From NCBI GenBank assembly GCA_038373865.1, contig JAXGGA010003903.1, forward strand, positions 1 through 64,000: DNA of 64,000 bases, written 5' to 3'. The notes beneath the pieces are model-generated. The model searched no databases. It was not told the origin of the DNA and saw only the letters and a list, made by a program, of their open reading frames with translations. The position numbers and the translations under genes were made by a program. The stretch is from Uloborus plumipes. Lineage: Eukaryota; Arthropoda; Arachnida; Araneae; Uloboridae. Positions 42,208 to 55,240 of this stretch are shown here, piece after piece (the first letter of the stretch is position 1; each line of letters begins with the position of its first letter).

Positions 42208-45200
42208 CTCCCCCCCCCCCCCCCCCCCCCCCCTCCCCCCCCTCCCCCCCCCCTCCCTCCCCCCCCCCCCTCCCCCCCTCCCCCCCCCCTCCCCCCCCCC
42301 CCCCCCCTCCCTCCCCCCCCCCCGCCGTCCCCCCCCCCCCCCCCTCCCCCCCCCCCCCCCCTCCCCCCCCTCCCCCCCCCCCCCCCGCCCCCCCCCCCCC
42401 CCCCTCCCTCCCCCCTCCCCCCCCCCCCCCCTCCCCCCCCCCTCCCCCCCCCGCCCCCCCCTTCCCCCCCCACCCCCCCGCCCCCCCCCCCTCCCCCCTC
42501 TCCCCCCCCCTCCACCCCCCCTCCCCGCTCCCCCTCCCTCCCCCCCCCCCCCCCCCCCTCCCCCCCCCCCGCCCCCCCCCCCCCCCCCACCTCCCCCCTC
42601 CCCCCCCCCCCCCCCCTCCCCCCCTCCCCCCCCCCCCTCTCCCCCCCCCCCCCCCCCCCTCCCCCTCCCCCCCCCCCCCCCGTCCCCCCCTCCCCCCCCC
42701 CCCCTCCCCCCCCCTCCCCCCCCCTCCCCCCCTCCCCCCCCCCCCCCCCCTCCCCCTCCCCCCCCCTCCCCCCTCCCCCCCCTCCCCCCCTCCCCCCCCT
42801 CCCCCCCCCCCTCCCCCCCCACCCCTCCCCCCCCCCTCCCTCCCCCCCCCCCCCCTCCCCCCCCCCTCCCCCCCCCTCCTCCCCCCCCTCCCCCCCCCTC
42901 CCCCCCCCCTCCCTCCCCCCGCCCCCCCCCCCCTCCCCCCCCCCCCCCCTCCCCTCCCCCCCCCCCCCTCCCCCCTCCCCCCCCCCCTCCCCCCCCTCCC
43001 CCTCCCCCCCCCCCCCCCCTCCCCTCCCCCCCCCCCTCCCCCCCCCCCCCCCCCTCCCCTCCCCCCTCCCCCCCCTCCCCCCCCCTCCCCCCCCCCTCCC
43101 CCCCCCTCCCCCCCTCCGCCCCCTCCCCCCCCCCTCCTCCCCCCCCCCTCCCCCCCCTCCCCCCCCCCCCCCCCTCCCTCCCCCCCCCCTCCCCCCCCTC
43201 CCCCCCTCCCCTCCCCCCCCCTCCCCCCCTCCCCCCCCCCCTCCCCCCCCTCCCCTCCCCCCCCCCCCTCCCCCCCCTCCCCCCCCCCGCCCCCCCCCCT
43301 CCCCCCCCCCTCCCCCCTCCCCCCCCTCCCCCCTCCTCCCCCCCCCCTCCCCCCCCCCCTCCCCCCCCCCCCCCCCCCCCTCCCCCCTCCCCTCCCCCTC
43401 CCCCCCCCCTCCCCCTCCCCCCCCCCCCCTCCCCCCCCTCCCCCCCTCCCCCCTCCCTCCTCCCCCCCCCCCCTCCCCCCCCCCTCCCCCCCCCCCTCCC
43501 CTCCCCCCCCCCCCCTCCCCTCCCCCCCCCCCCTCCCCCTCCCCCCCCCTCCCCCCCCTCCCCTCCTCCCCCCCCCTCCCCCCCCCTCCCCCCCTCCCCT
43601 CCCCCCCCCCCCCCCGCCCCCCCCTCCTCCCCCCCCCCCCCCTCCCCCCCCCCCCCCTCCCCCCCCCCCCCTCCCCCCCCTCCCCCTCCCCCCCCTCCCC
43701 CCCCCCTCCCCCCCCCCCCCTCCCTCCCCCCCTCCCCCCCCCTCCCCCCCCCCCTCCCCCCCCCCCCCCTCCCCCCCCCTCCCCCCCCTCCCCCCCTCCC
43801 CCCCCCCTCCCCTCCCCCCCCCTCCCCCCCCCCTCCCCCCTCCCCCCCCCCCCTCCCCCTCCCCCTCCCCCCCTCCCCCCCCCTCCCCCCCCCCCCCCCC
43901 CCCTCCCCCCCCCTCCCCCCCCTCCCTCCCTCCCTCCCCCCCCCCCCCCCCCCTCCCTCCCCCTCCCCCCCTCCCCCCCCCCCCCCCCCTCCCCCCCTCC
44001 CCCCCCCCCTCCCCCCCCTCCCTCCCCCCCCCCCCCTCCCCCCCCCCTCCCCCTCCCCCCCCTCCCCCCTCCCCCCCTCCCCCCCCCTCCCCCTCCCCCT
44101 CCCCCCCCCCTCCCCCCCCCCCCTCCCCCCCCCCCCTCCTCCCCCCTCCCCCCCCTCCCCCCCCCCCTCCCCCCCCCCCCCCCCCTCCCCCCCCCCTCCC
44201 CCCCCCTCCCCCCCCCCTCCCCCCTCCCCTCCCCCCCCCTCCCCTCCCCCCTCCCCCCCCCCTCCCCCTCCCCCCCCCCCTCCCCCCTCCCCCCCCCCCT
44301 CCCTCCCCTCCCCCCCCTCCCCCCCCCCCCTCCCTCCCCCCCCCCCCTCCCCCTCCCCCTCCCCCCCCCCCTCCCCCCCCCCTCCCCCCCCCTCCCCCCT
44401 CCCCCCCCCTCCCCCCCCCCTCCCTCCCCCCCCCCCCTCCTCCCCCCCCCCCCCCCCGCCCCCCCCCTCCCCTCCCCCCCCCCTCCCCCCTCCCCCCCCC
44501 CCTCCCCCCCCCCTCCCCCCCCCCCCTCCCCTCCCCCCCCCTCCCCCCCCCCTCCCCCCCTCCCCCCTCCCCTCCCCCCTCCCCCCCCCCCCTCCCCCCT
44601 CCCCCCCCCCCCCCTCCCCCCCCCCTCCCCCTCCCCCCCTCCCCTCCCCCCTCCCCCTCCCCCCCCCCCCCTCCCCCCCCCCCCCCCCCCCCTCCCCCCC
44701 CCCCCCCCTCCTCCCCCCTCCCCCCCCTCCCCCCCCCCTCCCCCCCCCCCCCCTCCCCCCCCCTCCCCCCTCCTCCCCCCCCCCCTCCCCCCCCCCCCCT
44801 CCCCCCCTCCTCCCCCTCCCCCCCCTCCCCTCCCCCCCCCTCCCCCCCCCCCTCCCCCCCCCCCCTCCCCTCCCCCCCCCCTCCCCCCCCCCCCCCTCCC
44901 CCCCCCCCCTCCCCCTCCCCCCCCCCCCCCCCTCCCCCTCCCCCCCCCCCCTCTCCCCCCCCCCCCCCCCCCCTCCCCCCCCTCCCCCTCCCCCTCCCCC
45001 CCCTCCCCCCCCTCCTCCCCCCTCCCCCCCCCCCCCTCCCCCCCTCCCCCCCCTCCCCCCCCTCCCCCCCCCCCTCTCCCCCCCCCCCCTCCCCCCCTCC
45101 CCCCCCCCTCCCCCCCTCCCCCCCCCCCCCTCCCCCCCCCTCCCCCCCTCCCCTCCCCCCCCTCCCCTCCCCCCCCCCCTCCCCCTCCCCCCCCCCCTCC

Positions 45201-48200
45201 CCCCCCCCCCCCCTCCCCCCCCTCCCCCCCCCCCCCTCCCCCCCTCCCTCCCCCCCCCCTCCCCCTCCCCCCCCCCCCCCTCCCCCCCCTCCTCCCCCTC
45301 CCCCCCCCCTCCCCCCCCTCCCCCTCCCCCCCCCCCCTCCCCCCCCCTCCCCCCCCCTCCCCCCTCCCCCTCCCCTCCCCCCCCCCCCTCCCCTCCCCCT
45401 CCCCCCCCCCTCCCCCCCCCCCCCTCCCCTCCCCCCCCCCCTCCCCTCCCTCCCCCTCCCCCCCCCCCCCCCTCTCCCCCCCCTCCCCCCCCCCTCCCCC
45501 CTCCCCTCCCCCTCCCCCCCCCCCCCTCCCCCCCCCTCCCCCCCCCTCCTCCCCCCTCCCCTCCCCCCCCCCCTCCCCTCCCCCCTCCCCCCCCCCCCCC
45601 TCCCCCCTCCCCCCCCCTCCCCCCCCCCCCCCCCCCCCTCCCCCCCTCCCCCCCCCCCTCCCCCCCCCCTCCCCCCTCCCCCCCCTCCCCCCCCCCCCCC
45701 CCCTCCCCCCTCCCCCCTCCCCCCCCCCTCCCCCCCCCCCCCCCTCCCCCCCCCCCTCCCCTCCCCCCCCCTCCCCCCCCCCCCTCCCCCCCTCCTCCCC
45801 CCCCCCCCTCCCCCCCCCCCCCCTCCCCCTCCCCCCCTCCCCCCCCCCCTCCCCCCCCTCCCCCCCCCCCCCCCCTCCCCCCTCCCCCCTCCCCTCCCTC
45901 CCCCCCCCCCCCCTCCCCCCCCCTCTCCCCCCCCCCCCTCCCCCCCCCTCCCCCCCCTCCCCCCTCCCCCCCCCCCCCTCCCCCCCCTCCCCCCCCCCTC
46001 CCTCCCCCTCCCCCCTCCCCCTCCCCCCCCCCCTCCCCCCCCCCCCCTCCCCCCCCTCCCCCCCTCCCCCCCCCCCTCCCCTCCCCCCTCCCCCCCCCCC
46101 CTCCCCCCCCCCTCCCCCCTCCCCCCCTCCCCCCCCCCCCCCTCCCCCCCCCTCCCCCCCCCCCCCCTCCCCCCCCCCTCCCCCCCCCTCCCCCCCCCTC
46201 CCCCCCTCCCCCCTCCCCCCCTCCCCCCCCCCCCCCCCTCCCCCCCCCTCCCCCCCCCCCCTCCCCCCCCCTCCCCCCCCCCTCCCCTCCCCCCCCCCCT
46301 CCCCCCCCCCTCCCCCCCCTCCCTCCCCCCCCCCTCCCCCCCCCCCCCTCCCCCCCCCCCCCCCCCCTCCCCCCCCCCCCCCCTCCCCCCCCCCCTCCCC
46401 CCCCCTCCCCCTCCCCTCCCCCCCCCCCTCCCCCCCTCCCCCCCCCCCCTCCCCCCTCCCCCCCCCCTCCCCCCCCCCCTCCCCCCCCCCCCCCCCTCCC
46501 CCCCCCCTCCCCCCCCCCCCTCCCCTCCCCCCCCCCCCCTCCCCCCCCCCCCCCTCCCCCCCCCCCCCTCCCCCCCCCCCCCCCCTCCCCCCCCCCCCCC
46601 CCCCCCTCCCCCCCCCCCCCCCCCTCCCCCCCCCCCCCTCCCCCCCTCCCCCCCCCCCCCCCCCTCCCCCCCCCCCCCCCTCCCCCCCCTCCCCCCCCCC
46701 CCTCCCCCCCCTCCCCCCCTCCCCCCCCCCTCCCCCCCCCCCCCCTCCCCCTCCCCCCCCCCTCCCCCCTCCCCCCCCCCCCCCCCCCCCCCTCCCCCCC
46801 CCCCTCCCCCCTCCCCCCCCCCTCCCCCTCCCCCCCCTCCCCCCCCCTCCCTCCCCCCCTCCCCCCCCCCTCCCCCCCCCCCCCCCCCCTCCCCCCCCCC
46901 TCCCCCCCTCCCCCCCCCCCCCCTCCCCCTCCCCCCCCCCCCCCTCCCCCTCCCCCCCCCCCCCCCCCCTCCCCCCCCCCCTCCCCCCCCCCCCCCCCCC
47001 CCCCCCCTCCCCCCCCCCTCCCCCCCCCCCCCTCCCCCCCCCCCCCCCTCCCCCCCCCCCTCCCCCCCCCCCCCTCCCCCCCCCCTCCCCCTCCCCCCCC
47101 TCCCCCCCCCTCCCCCCCCCCTCCCCCCTCCCCCCCTCCCCCCCCCCCCTCCCCCCCCCCTCCCCCCCCCCCCCCTCCCCCCCCCTCCCCCCCCCTCCCC
47201 CCCCCCTCCCCCTCCCCCCCCCTCCCCCCCCCCCCCTCCCCCCTCCCCCCCCCCTCCCCCCCCCTCCCCCCCCCCCCCCCCCCCCCCTCCCCCCTCCCCC
47301 CCCCTCCCCCCCCCCCCTCCCCCCCCCTCCCCCCCTCCCCCCCTCCCCCCCCTCCCCCCCCCCCTCCCCCCCCTCCCCCCCCCCTCCCCCCCCCCCCCCC
47401 TCCCCCCCCCTCCCCCCCCCCCTCCCCTCCCCCCCCTCCCCCCCCCCCTCCCCCCCCCCCCCCTCCCCCCTCCCCCCCCCCCTCCCCCCCCCTCCCCCCC
47501 CCCCCTCCCCCCCCCCCCCCCCCCCTCCCCCCCCCCCCCTCCCCCCCCCGCCCCCCCCCCCCCCCTCCCCCCCCCTCCCCCCCCCCCCTCCCCCCCCCCC
47601 TCCCCCCCCCCCCCCCCCCCTCCCCCCCCCCCTCCCCCCCCCCCCTCCCCCCCCCTCCCCTCCCCCCCCCCCCTCCTCCCCCCCCCCCCTCCCCCCCCCC
47701 CCCCCTCCCCCCCCCCCCTCCCCCCCCCCTCCCCCCCTCCCCCCCCCCTCCCCCCCCCCCCTCCCCCCCTCCCCCCCCCCCCCCCCCCTCCCCCCCCCCT
47801 CCCCCCCCCCCCCTCCCCCCCCCCCCCTCCCCCCCCTCCCCCCTCCCCCCCCCTCCCCCCCCTCCCCCCCCCTCCCCCCCTCCCCCCCCCCCTCCCCCCC
47901 CCCCCCCCCCCCCTCCCCCCCTCCCCCCCCCTCCCCCCCCCCCCTCCCCCCTCCCCCCCCCTCCCCCCCCCCCCCCTCCCCCCCCCCCCCTCCCCCCCCC
48001 CCCCCCCCCCTCCCCCCTCCCCCCCTCCCCCCCCCTCCCCCCCCCTCCCCCCCCCCCCCTCCCCCCCCTCCCCTCCCCTCCCCCCCCCCTCCCCCCCCCC
48101 CTCCCCCCCCCCCCTCCCCCCTCCCCCCCCCCCCCCCTCCCCCCCCCTCCCCCCCCCCTCCCCCCCCCTCCCCCCCCCTCCCCCCTCCCCCCCTCCCCCT

Positions 48201-51200
48201 CCCCCCTCCCCCCCCCCCCCTCCCCTCCCCCCTCCCCCCCCCCTCCCCTCCCCCCCCCCCCCCCCCCTCCCCCCCCCCCCCCCCCCTCCCCCTCCCCCCT
48301 CCCCCCCCCCCCCCCCCCCCTCCCTCCCCCTCCCCCCCCCCCTCCCCCCCCCCCCCCTCCCCCCCCCCCCCCCTCCCCCCCCCTCCCCCCTCCCCCCCCC
48401 CCCCCCTCCCCCCCCCCCCCCCCTCCCCCCCTCCCCCCCCCCCCCCCTCCCCCCCTCCCCCCCCCTCCCCCCCCCCCCCCTCCCCCCTCCCTCCCCCCCC
48501 CCCCTCCTCCCCCCTCCCCCCCCCCCCCCCCCTCCCCCCCCCTCCCCCCTCCCCCCCCCCCCCCTCCCCTCCCCCCCCCCTCCCCCCTCCCCCCCCCCTC
48601 CCCCCCCTCCCCCCCCCCTCCCCCCCCCCCCCCCCCTCCCCCCCCCCCCTCCCCCCCCTCCCCTCCCCCCCCCCCCCTCCCCCCCCCCCCCCCCCTCCCT
48701 CCCCCCCCCTCCCCCCCCCCCCCCCTCCCCCTCCCCCCCCCCTCCCTCCCCCCCCCCCCTCCCCCCCCCTCCCCCCCCCCCCCTCCCCCCTCCCCCCCCC
48801 CCTCCCCCCCCTCCCCCCCCCCTCCCCCCCCCCCTCCCCCCCCTCCCCCTCCCCCCCCCCCTCCCCCCCCCTCCCCCCCCCCCTCCCCCCTCCCCCCCCT
48901 CCCCCCTCCCCCCCTCCCCCCCCCCCCCTCCCCCCCCCCCCCCTCCCCCCCCTCCCCCCCTCCCCCCCCCCCTCCCCCCCCCCTCCCCCCCCTCCCCCCT
49001 CCCCCCCCCTCCCTCCTCCCCCCCCCCCCCCCCCCCCCTCCCCCCCCCCCCCCCTCCCCCCCCTCCCCCCCCCCCCCCCTCCCTCCCCCCCCCCCCCTCC
49101 CCCTCCCCCCCCCCCCTCCCCCCCCCCCCCCTCCCCCCCTCCCCCCCCTCCCCCCCCCCCCCCCCCCCTCCCCCCCCCCCCCCCCTCCCCCCTCCCCCTC
49201 CCCCCCCCTCCCCCCTCCCCCCTCCCCCCCCCCCCTCCCCCCCCCCTCCCCCTCCCCCCCCCCCCCCCCCTCCCCCCCCCCCCTCCCCTCCCCCCTCCCC
49301 CCCCCCCCCCCTCCCCCCCCCCCCCCCCTCCCCCCCTCCCCCCCCTCCCCCCCCCCCCCTCCCCCCCCCCCCCTCCCCCTCCCCCCCCCCTCCCCCCCCC
49401 CCTCCCCCCCCCCCCTCCCCCCCCTCCCCCCCCCCCCCCCCCCTCCCCCCCTCCCCCCCCTCCCCCCCCCCTCCCCCCCCCCCCCCCCCCCCCCCTCCCC
49501 CCTCCCCCCCCCCCCCTCCCCCCCCTCCCCCCCCCCCCTCCCCCCCCCCCTCCCCCCCTCCCCCCCCTCCCCCCCCCCCCCCCCCCTCCCCCCCCCTCCC
49601 CCCCCCTCCCCCCCCCTCCCCCCTCCCCCCCCCCTCCCCCCCCCTCCCCCCCCCCCCCCCTCCCCCCCCCTCCCCCCCCCCCCTCCCCCCCCTCCCCCCC
49701 CCCTCCCCCCCCCCTCCCCCCCCCCCCCTCCCTCCCCCCCTCCCCCTCCCCCCCCCCCCTCCCCCCCCCCTCCCTCCCCCCCCCCCCCCCCCTCCCCCCT
49801 CCCCCCCCCCCCTCCCCTCCCCCCCCCCCCCCCCTCCCCCCCCCCCCCCTCCCCCCCCCCCTCCCCCCCCCCCCCTCCCCCCCTCCCCCCCCCCCCTCCC
49901 CCCCTCCCCCCCCTCCCCCCCCCCTCCCCCCCCCCTCCCCCCCCCCCTCCCCCCCCTCCCCCCCCCCTCCCCCCCCTCCCCCCCCCCCCTCCCCCCCCCC
50001 CCCCCTCCCCCCCCCCCCTCCCCCCCCCCTCCCCCCCCCCCCCCCTCCCCCCCCCCCCCCTCCCCCCCCCCCCTCCCCCCCCCCCTCCCCCCCCTCCCCC
50101 CCTCCCCCCCCCCCTCCCCCCCCCCCCTCCCCCCTCCCCCTCCCCCCCCCCCCTCCCCCCCCCCCCCCCTCCCCCCCCCTCCCCCCCTCCCCCCCCCCCC
50201 TCCCCCCCCCCTCCCCCCCCCCCTCCCCCCCCCTCCCCCCCCTCCCCCCCCTCCCCCCCCCCTCCCCCCCCTCCCCCCCCCCCCCCCCCCCCCCTCCCCC
50301 CCCCCCTCCCCCCCCCCCCCCCCCTCCCCCCCCCCCCCCCCCCCCCTCCCCCCCCCCCCCCCCCCCTCCCCCTCCCCCCCCCCCCCCCCCCCCCCCCCCT
50401 CCCCCCCCTCCCCCCCTCCCCCCCCCCCCCTCCCCCCCCCCCCTCCCCCCCTCCCCCCCCCCCCTCCCCCTCCCCCCCCCCCTCCCCCCCCCCCCCCTCC
50501 CCCCCCCTCCCCCCCCTCCCCCCCTCCCCCCCCCCCCCCTCCCCCCCTCCCCCCCCCCCCTCCCCCCCCCCCCCCTCCCCCCCCCCCCCTCCCCCCCCCT
50601 CCCCCCCCCCCCTCCCCCCCCCCCCCCTCCCCCCCCCCCCTCCCCCCCCCCCCCTCCCCCCCCCCTCCCCCCCCCTCCCCCCCCCCCCCCTCCCCCCCCC
50701 CCCTCCCCCCCCCCCCCCCTCCCCCTCCCCCCCCCCTCCCCCCCCCCCCCCCCCTCCCCCCCCCCTCCCCCTCCCCCCCCCCCCCCCTCCTCCCCCCCCC
50801 CCCCTCCCCCCCCCTCCCCCCCTCCCCCCCCCCCCCCCTCCCCCCCTCCCCCCCCCCTCCCCCCCCCCCTCCCCCCCCCCCCCCCCCCTCCCCCCCCCCC
50901 CCCCCTCCCCCCCCCCCCCCCCCCCCTCCCCCCCCCCTCCCCCCTCCCCCCCCCCCCTCCCCCCCCCCTCCCCCCCCCTCCCCCCCCCCCCCCCCCCCCT
51001 CCCCCCCCTCCCCCCCCCCCCCCCTCCCCCCCTCCCCTCCCCTCCCCCCCCCCCCTCCCCCCTCCCCCCCCCCCCCCCCCTCCCCCCCCCCCCTCCCCCC
51101 CCCCCCCCCCCCCCCCCCCTCCCCCCCCCCCCTCCCCCCCCCCCCCCCCCCTCCCCCCCCTCCCCCCCCCTCCCCCCCCCCCCCCCCCCCCCTCCCCCCC

Positions 51201-51965
51201 CTCCCCCTCCCCCCCCCCCTCCCCCCCCCCTCCCCCCTCCCCCCCCCCCCCCCCTCCCTCCCCCCCCCCTCCCCCCTCCCCTCCCCCCCCCCCCCCTCCC
51301 CCCCCCCTCCCCCCCCCTCCCCCCCCCCCCCTCCCCCCCCCCCCCTCCCCCCCTCCCCCCCCCCCTCCCCCCTCCCCCCCCCTCCCCTCCCCCCCCCCCT
51401 CCCTCCCCCCCCCCCCCCCTCCCCCCCCCTCCCCCTCCCCCTCCCCCCCCCCTCCCCCCCTCCCTCCCTCCCCTCCCCCCCCCTCCCCCCCCCCCCCTCC
51501 CCCCCCTCCCCCCCCTCCCCCCCCCCCCCCGCCCCCCTCCCCCCCCCCCCCCCCCCCTCCCCCTCCCCTCCCCCCCCCCCCCTCCCCCCCCTCCCCCCCC
51601 CCTCCCCCCCCCCTCCCCCCCTCCCCCCCCCCTCCCCCCCTCCCCCCCCCCCCCCCCCTCCCCCCTCCCCCCCCCTCCCCCCCCCCCTCCCCCTCCCCCC
51701 CCCCCCTCCCCCCCCTCCCCCCCCCCCCCCCCCTCCCCCCCCTCCCCCCCCCTCCCCCCCCCCCCCTCCCCCCCCCTCCCCCCCCCCCCTCCCCCCCCCC
51801 CTCCCCCCCCCCCTCCCCCCCCCCCCTCCCCCCCCCCTCCCCCCCCCCCCCTCCCCCCCCCCCCCCCTCCCCCCCCCCCCCCCCTCTCCCCCCCCTCCCT
51901 CCCCCCTCCCCCCCCCCCCCCTCCCCCCCCCCCTCCCCCCCTCCCCCTCCCCCCCTCCCCCCCCT

Positions 51966-51997
<32 letters not shown>

Positions 51998-54900
51998 CCC
52001 CCTCCCCCCCCCCCCCCCCCCCCCCCTCCCCCCCCCTCCCCCTCCCCCCCCCCCCTCCCCCCCCCCCCCCTCCCCCCCCTCCCCCTCCCCCCCCCCCCTC
52101 CCCCCCCCCTCCCCTCCCCCCCCCCTCCCCCCCCCCCTCCCCCCCCCTCCCCCCCCCCTCCCCCCCCCCCCCCCCCTCCCCCCCCTCCCCCTCCCCCCCC
52201 CCCTCCCCCCCCCCCCTCCCCCTCCCCCCCCCCCCCTCCCCCCCCCCCTCCCCCCCCCCCCTCCCCCCCCCCCCCCTCCCCCCCCTCCCCCCCCCCTCCC
52301 CCCCCCTCCTCCCCCCCCCCCCCCTCCCCCCCCCCTCCCCCCCCCCTCCCCCCCCCCTCCCCCCCCTCCCCCCCCTCCCCCCCCCCCCTCCCCCCTCCCC
52401 CCCCTCCCCCCCCCCCCTCCCCCCCTCCCCCCCCCCCCCTCCCCCCCTCCCCCCCCCTCCCCCCCCCCCCCTCCCCCTCCCCCCCCCCTCCCCCCCCCCT
52501 CCCCCCCCCTCCCCCTCCCCCCCCCCCTCCCCCCCCCCCTCCCCCCCCCCTCCCCCCCCCTCCCCCTCCCCCCCCCCCTCCCCCCCCCCCCCCCCCTCCC
52601 CCCCCCTCCCCCTCCCCCCCCCCCCCTCCCCCCCCTCCCCCCCCCCCCCTCCCCCCCTCCCCCTCCCCCCCTCCCCCCCCCCCCCTCCCCCCCCCCCCTC
52701 CCCCCCCCCCCCTCCCCCCCCCCCCCTCCCCCCCCCCCCCCCCCCTCCCCCCCCCTCCCCCCCCCCTCCCCCCCCCCTCCCCCCCCCCCCCCCCCTCCCC
52801 CCCCTCCCCCCCCCCCCCCTCCCCCCCCCCCCCCCTCCCCCCCCCCCTCCCCTCCCCCCCCCCCCCTCCCCCCCTCCCCCCCCCCCTCCCCCCCCCCCTC
52901 CCCCTCCCCCCCTCCCCCCTCCCCCCTCCCCCCCCCCCCCTCCCCCCCCCCCCTCCCCCCCCCCCCCTCCCCCCTCCCCCCCCCCCCCTCCCCCCTCCTC
53001 CCCCCCCCTCCCCCCCCCTCCCCCCTCCCCCCCCTCCCCCCCCCCCCTCCCCCCCCCCCCCCCCCTCCCCCTCCCCCCCCCCCCCCCCTCCCCCCCCCTC
53101 CCCCCCCCCTCCCCCCCCTCCCCCCTCCCCCCCCCCCCCCTCCCCCCCCTCCCTCCCCCCCCCCCTCCCCCCCTCCCCCCCCCCTCCCCCCCTCCCCCCC
53201 CCCCCCCTCCCCCCCCCCCCCCTCCCCCCTCCCCCCCCCCCCCCCCTCCCTCCCCCCTCCCCCCCCCCTCCCCCCCCCCCCTCCCCCCCCCCTCCCTCCC
53301 CCCCCCTCCCCCCCTCCCCCCCCCCCCCCTCCCCCCTCCCCCCCCCCCCCCCTCCCCCCCCCTCCCCCCTCCCCCCCCCCCCCCCTCCCCCCCCCCCCTC
53401 CCCTCCCCCCCCCCTCCCCCCCCCTCCCCCCCCCCCCCCTCCCCCCCTCCCCCCCCCCCCTCCCCCCCCTCCCCCCCTCCCCCCTCCCCCCCCTCCCCCC
53501 CCCCCTCCCCTCCCCCCCCCCCCCTCCCCCCCCCTCCCCCCCCCTCCCCCCCCCTCCCCCCCCCCCCCCCCTCCCCCCCCCCCCCCCCCTCCCCCCCCCC
53601 CCCTCCCCCCCCCCCCCCCTCCTCCCCCCCCCCCCCCTCCCCCCCCCCTCCCCCCCCCCCCCCCTCCCCCCCCCCCTCCCCCCCCCCCTCCCCTCCCCCC
53701 CCTCCCCCCCCCCCCTCCCCCCCTCCCCCTCCCCTCCCCCCCCCCCCCCCCTCCCCTCCCCCCCCCCCCCCCTCCCCCCCCCCCCCCCCCCCCCTCCCCC
53801 CCCTCCCCCCTCCCCCCCTCCCCCCCCCCCTCCCCCCCCTCCCCCCCCCTCCCCCCCCCCCCCTCCCCCCCCTCCCCCCTCCCCCCCCCCCCTCCCCTCC
53901 CCCCCCCCCCCCCCCTCCCCCCCCCCTCCCCCCCCCCCTCCCCCCCCCCCCCTCCCCCCTCCCCCCCCCCTCCCCCCCCCCCCCCCCTCCTCCCCCCCCC
54001 CCCCCCCTCCCCCTCCCTCCCCCTCCCCCCCCCCTCCCCCCCTCCCCCCCCCCTCCCCCCCCCCTCCCCCCCCCCCCCTCCCCCCCCCTCCCCCCTCCCC
54101 CTCCCCCCCCCCTCCCCTCCCCCTCCCCCCCCCTCCCCCCCCTCCCCCCCCCCCCCCCCCCCCTCCCCTCCCCCCCCCCCTCCCCTCCCCCCCCCCCCTC
54201 CCCCCCCCCTCCCCCCCCCCCCCCCCCCCTCCCCCCCCCTCCCCCCCCCCCCCCCCTCCCCCTCCCCCCCTCCCCTCCCCCCCCCCTCCCCCCCTCCCCC
54301 CCCCCTCCCCCCCCCCCCCCCCCTCCCTCCCCCCTCCCCCCCCCCCCCTCCCCCCCCCCCCCCCCCCTCCCCCCTCCCCCCCCCCCTCCCCCCCCCTCCC
54401 CCCCTCCCCCCCCTCCCCCTCCCCCCCCCCTCCCCCCTCCCCCTCCCCCCCCCTCCCCCCCCTCCCCCCCCCCTCCCTCCCCCCCCCCCTCCCCCCCCTC
54501 CCCCCCCTCCCCCCCCTCCCCCCCCCCCTCCCCCCTCCCCCCCCCCCTCCTCCCCTCCCCCCCCCCCCCCCCCCCCCCCTCCCCCCTCCCTCCCCCCCTC
54601 CCCCCCCCCCCCCCCTCCCCCCCCTCCCCCCCCCCCCCCCTCCCCCCCCTCCCCTCCCCCCCCCCCCCCCCTCCCCTCCCCCCTCCCCCCCCCCCCTCCC
54701 CCCCCCCCCCTCCCCCCCCTCCCCCCCCCCCCCCCTCCCCCCCCCTCCCCCCTCCCCCCCCCTCCCCCCCTCCCCCCCTCCCCCCCCTCCCCCCCCCCCC
54801 CCCTCCCCCCCCCTCCCCCCCCTCCCCCCCCCCTCCCCCCTCCCCCCCCCCCCCCCCCCCCTCCCCCCCCCCCCCCCCCCTCCCCCCCCCCCCCCTCCCC

Positions 54901-55002
54901 CCCCCCCTCCCCCCCCTCCCCCTCCCCCCTCCCCCCCCCCTCCCCCCCTCCCCCCCCCCCCCCTCCCCCTCCCCCCCCCCCTCCCCCCCCCCCCCCCCTC
55001 CT
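34999..55002. repeat. 20-kb C-run tract with interspersed single T's
   Basis: The plus strand is C interrupted by isolated T about every 8-20 bases (3-7 T's per 60 bases in lines checked). The minus strand is G with single A's, which is G-quadruplex- and i-motif-capable. No fixed period is visible. A and G impurities are concentrated at the left edge (34999-35450) and around 41.3-42.6 kb, where C runs reach about 40 bases (42013-42051 and 42166-42206). T's are densest at about 42.7-46 kb. All open frames (up to thousands of codons of Gly/Glu/Arg) are trivial. A base-calling or assembly artefact and a real satellite cannot be separated from sequence alone. Confidence 0.97.
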
Positions 55003-55240
55003 GCTAGTATCCTCTCTCTCCTCCCTTTTACCCACGTGTGCACACCCCCCCGCCCATCCCACAATCCCTCACCTGCCGCTTCCCTGCTATCCTCTCTCCG
55101 CCTCTCCCCCCGCACCTCCCCCCTCGGCGGCCGGTCCTCCACGTACCTTCTTGCCCCTCTCCCCCCGTCCGCCCCAGTCCGCACCCTCCCCCACCCCACG
55201 CCACTCCTGCCCATGACCCCCTTTACCCTCCCCCTCTAAA
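55003..55240. other. C-rich pyrimidine edge of the tract
   Basis: About 240 bases of C-rich but mixed sequence form the right margin before composition returns abruptly to AT-rich at about 55237. It mirrors the impure left margin at 34999-35450. No gene is supported. Confidence 0.6.

Noticed and set aside
34999..55002. Telomeric repeat or rDNA spacer
   Set aside because: No regular TTAGG/TTAGGG-type unit, no rRNA sequence, and unique AT-rich DNA on both sides.
32505..55214. Open frames of up to 7,488 codons on the minus strand (Gly/Glu/Arg-rich, Phe/Ser/Leu-rich)
   Set aside because: They follow from strand composition. The C/T tract read in reverse has almost no T, so TAA, TAG and TGA cannot occur; the A/G tract likewise gives Phe/Ser/Leu strings. 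Unrelated frames overlap over the same bases.
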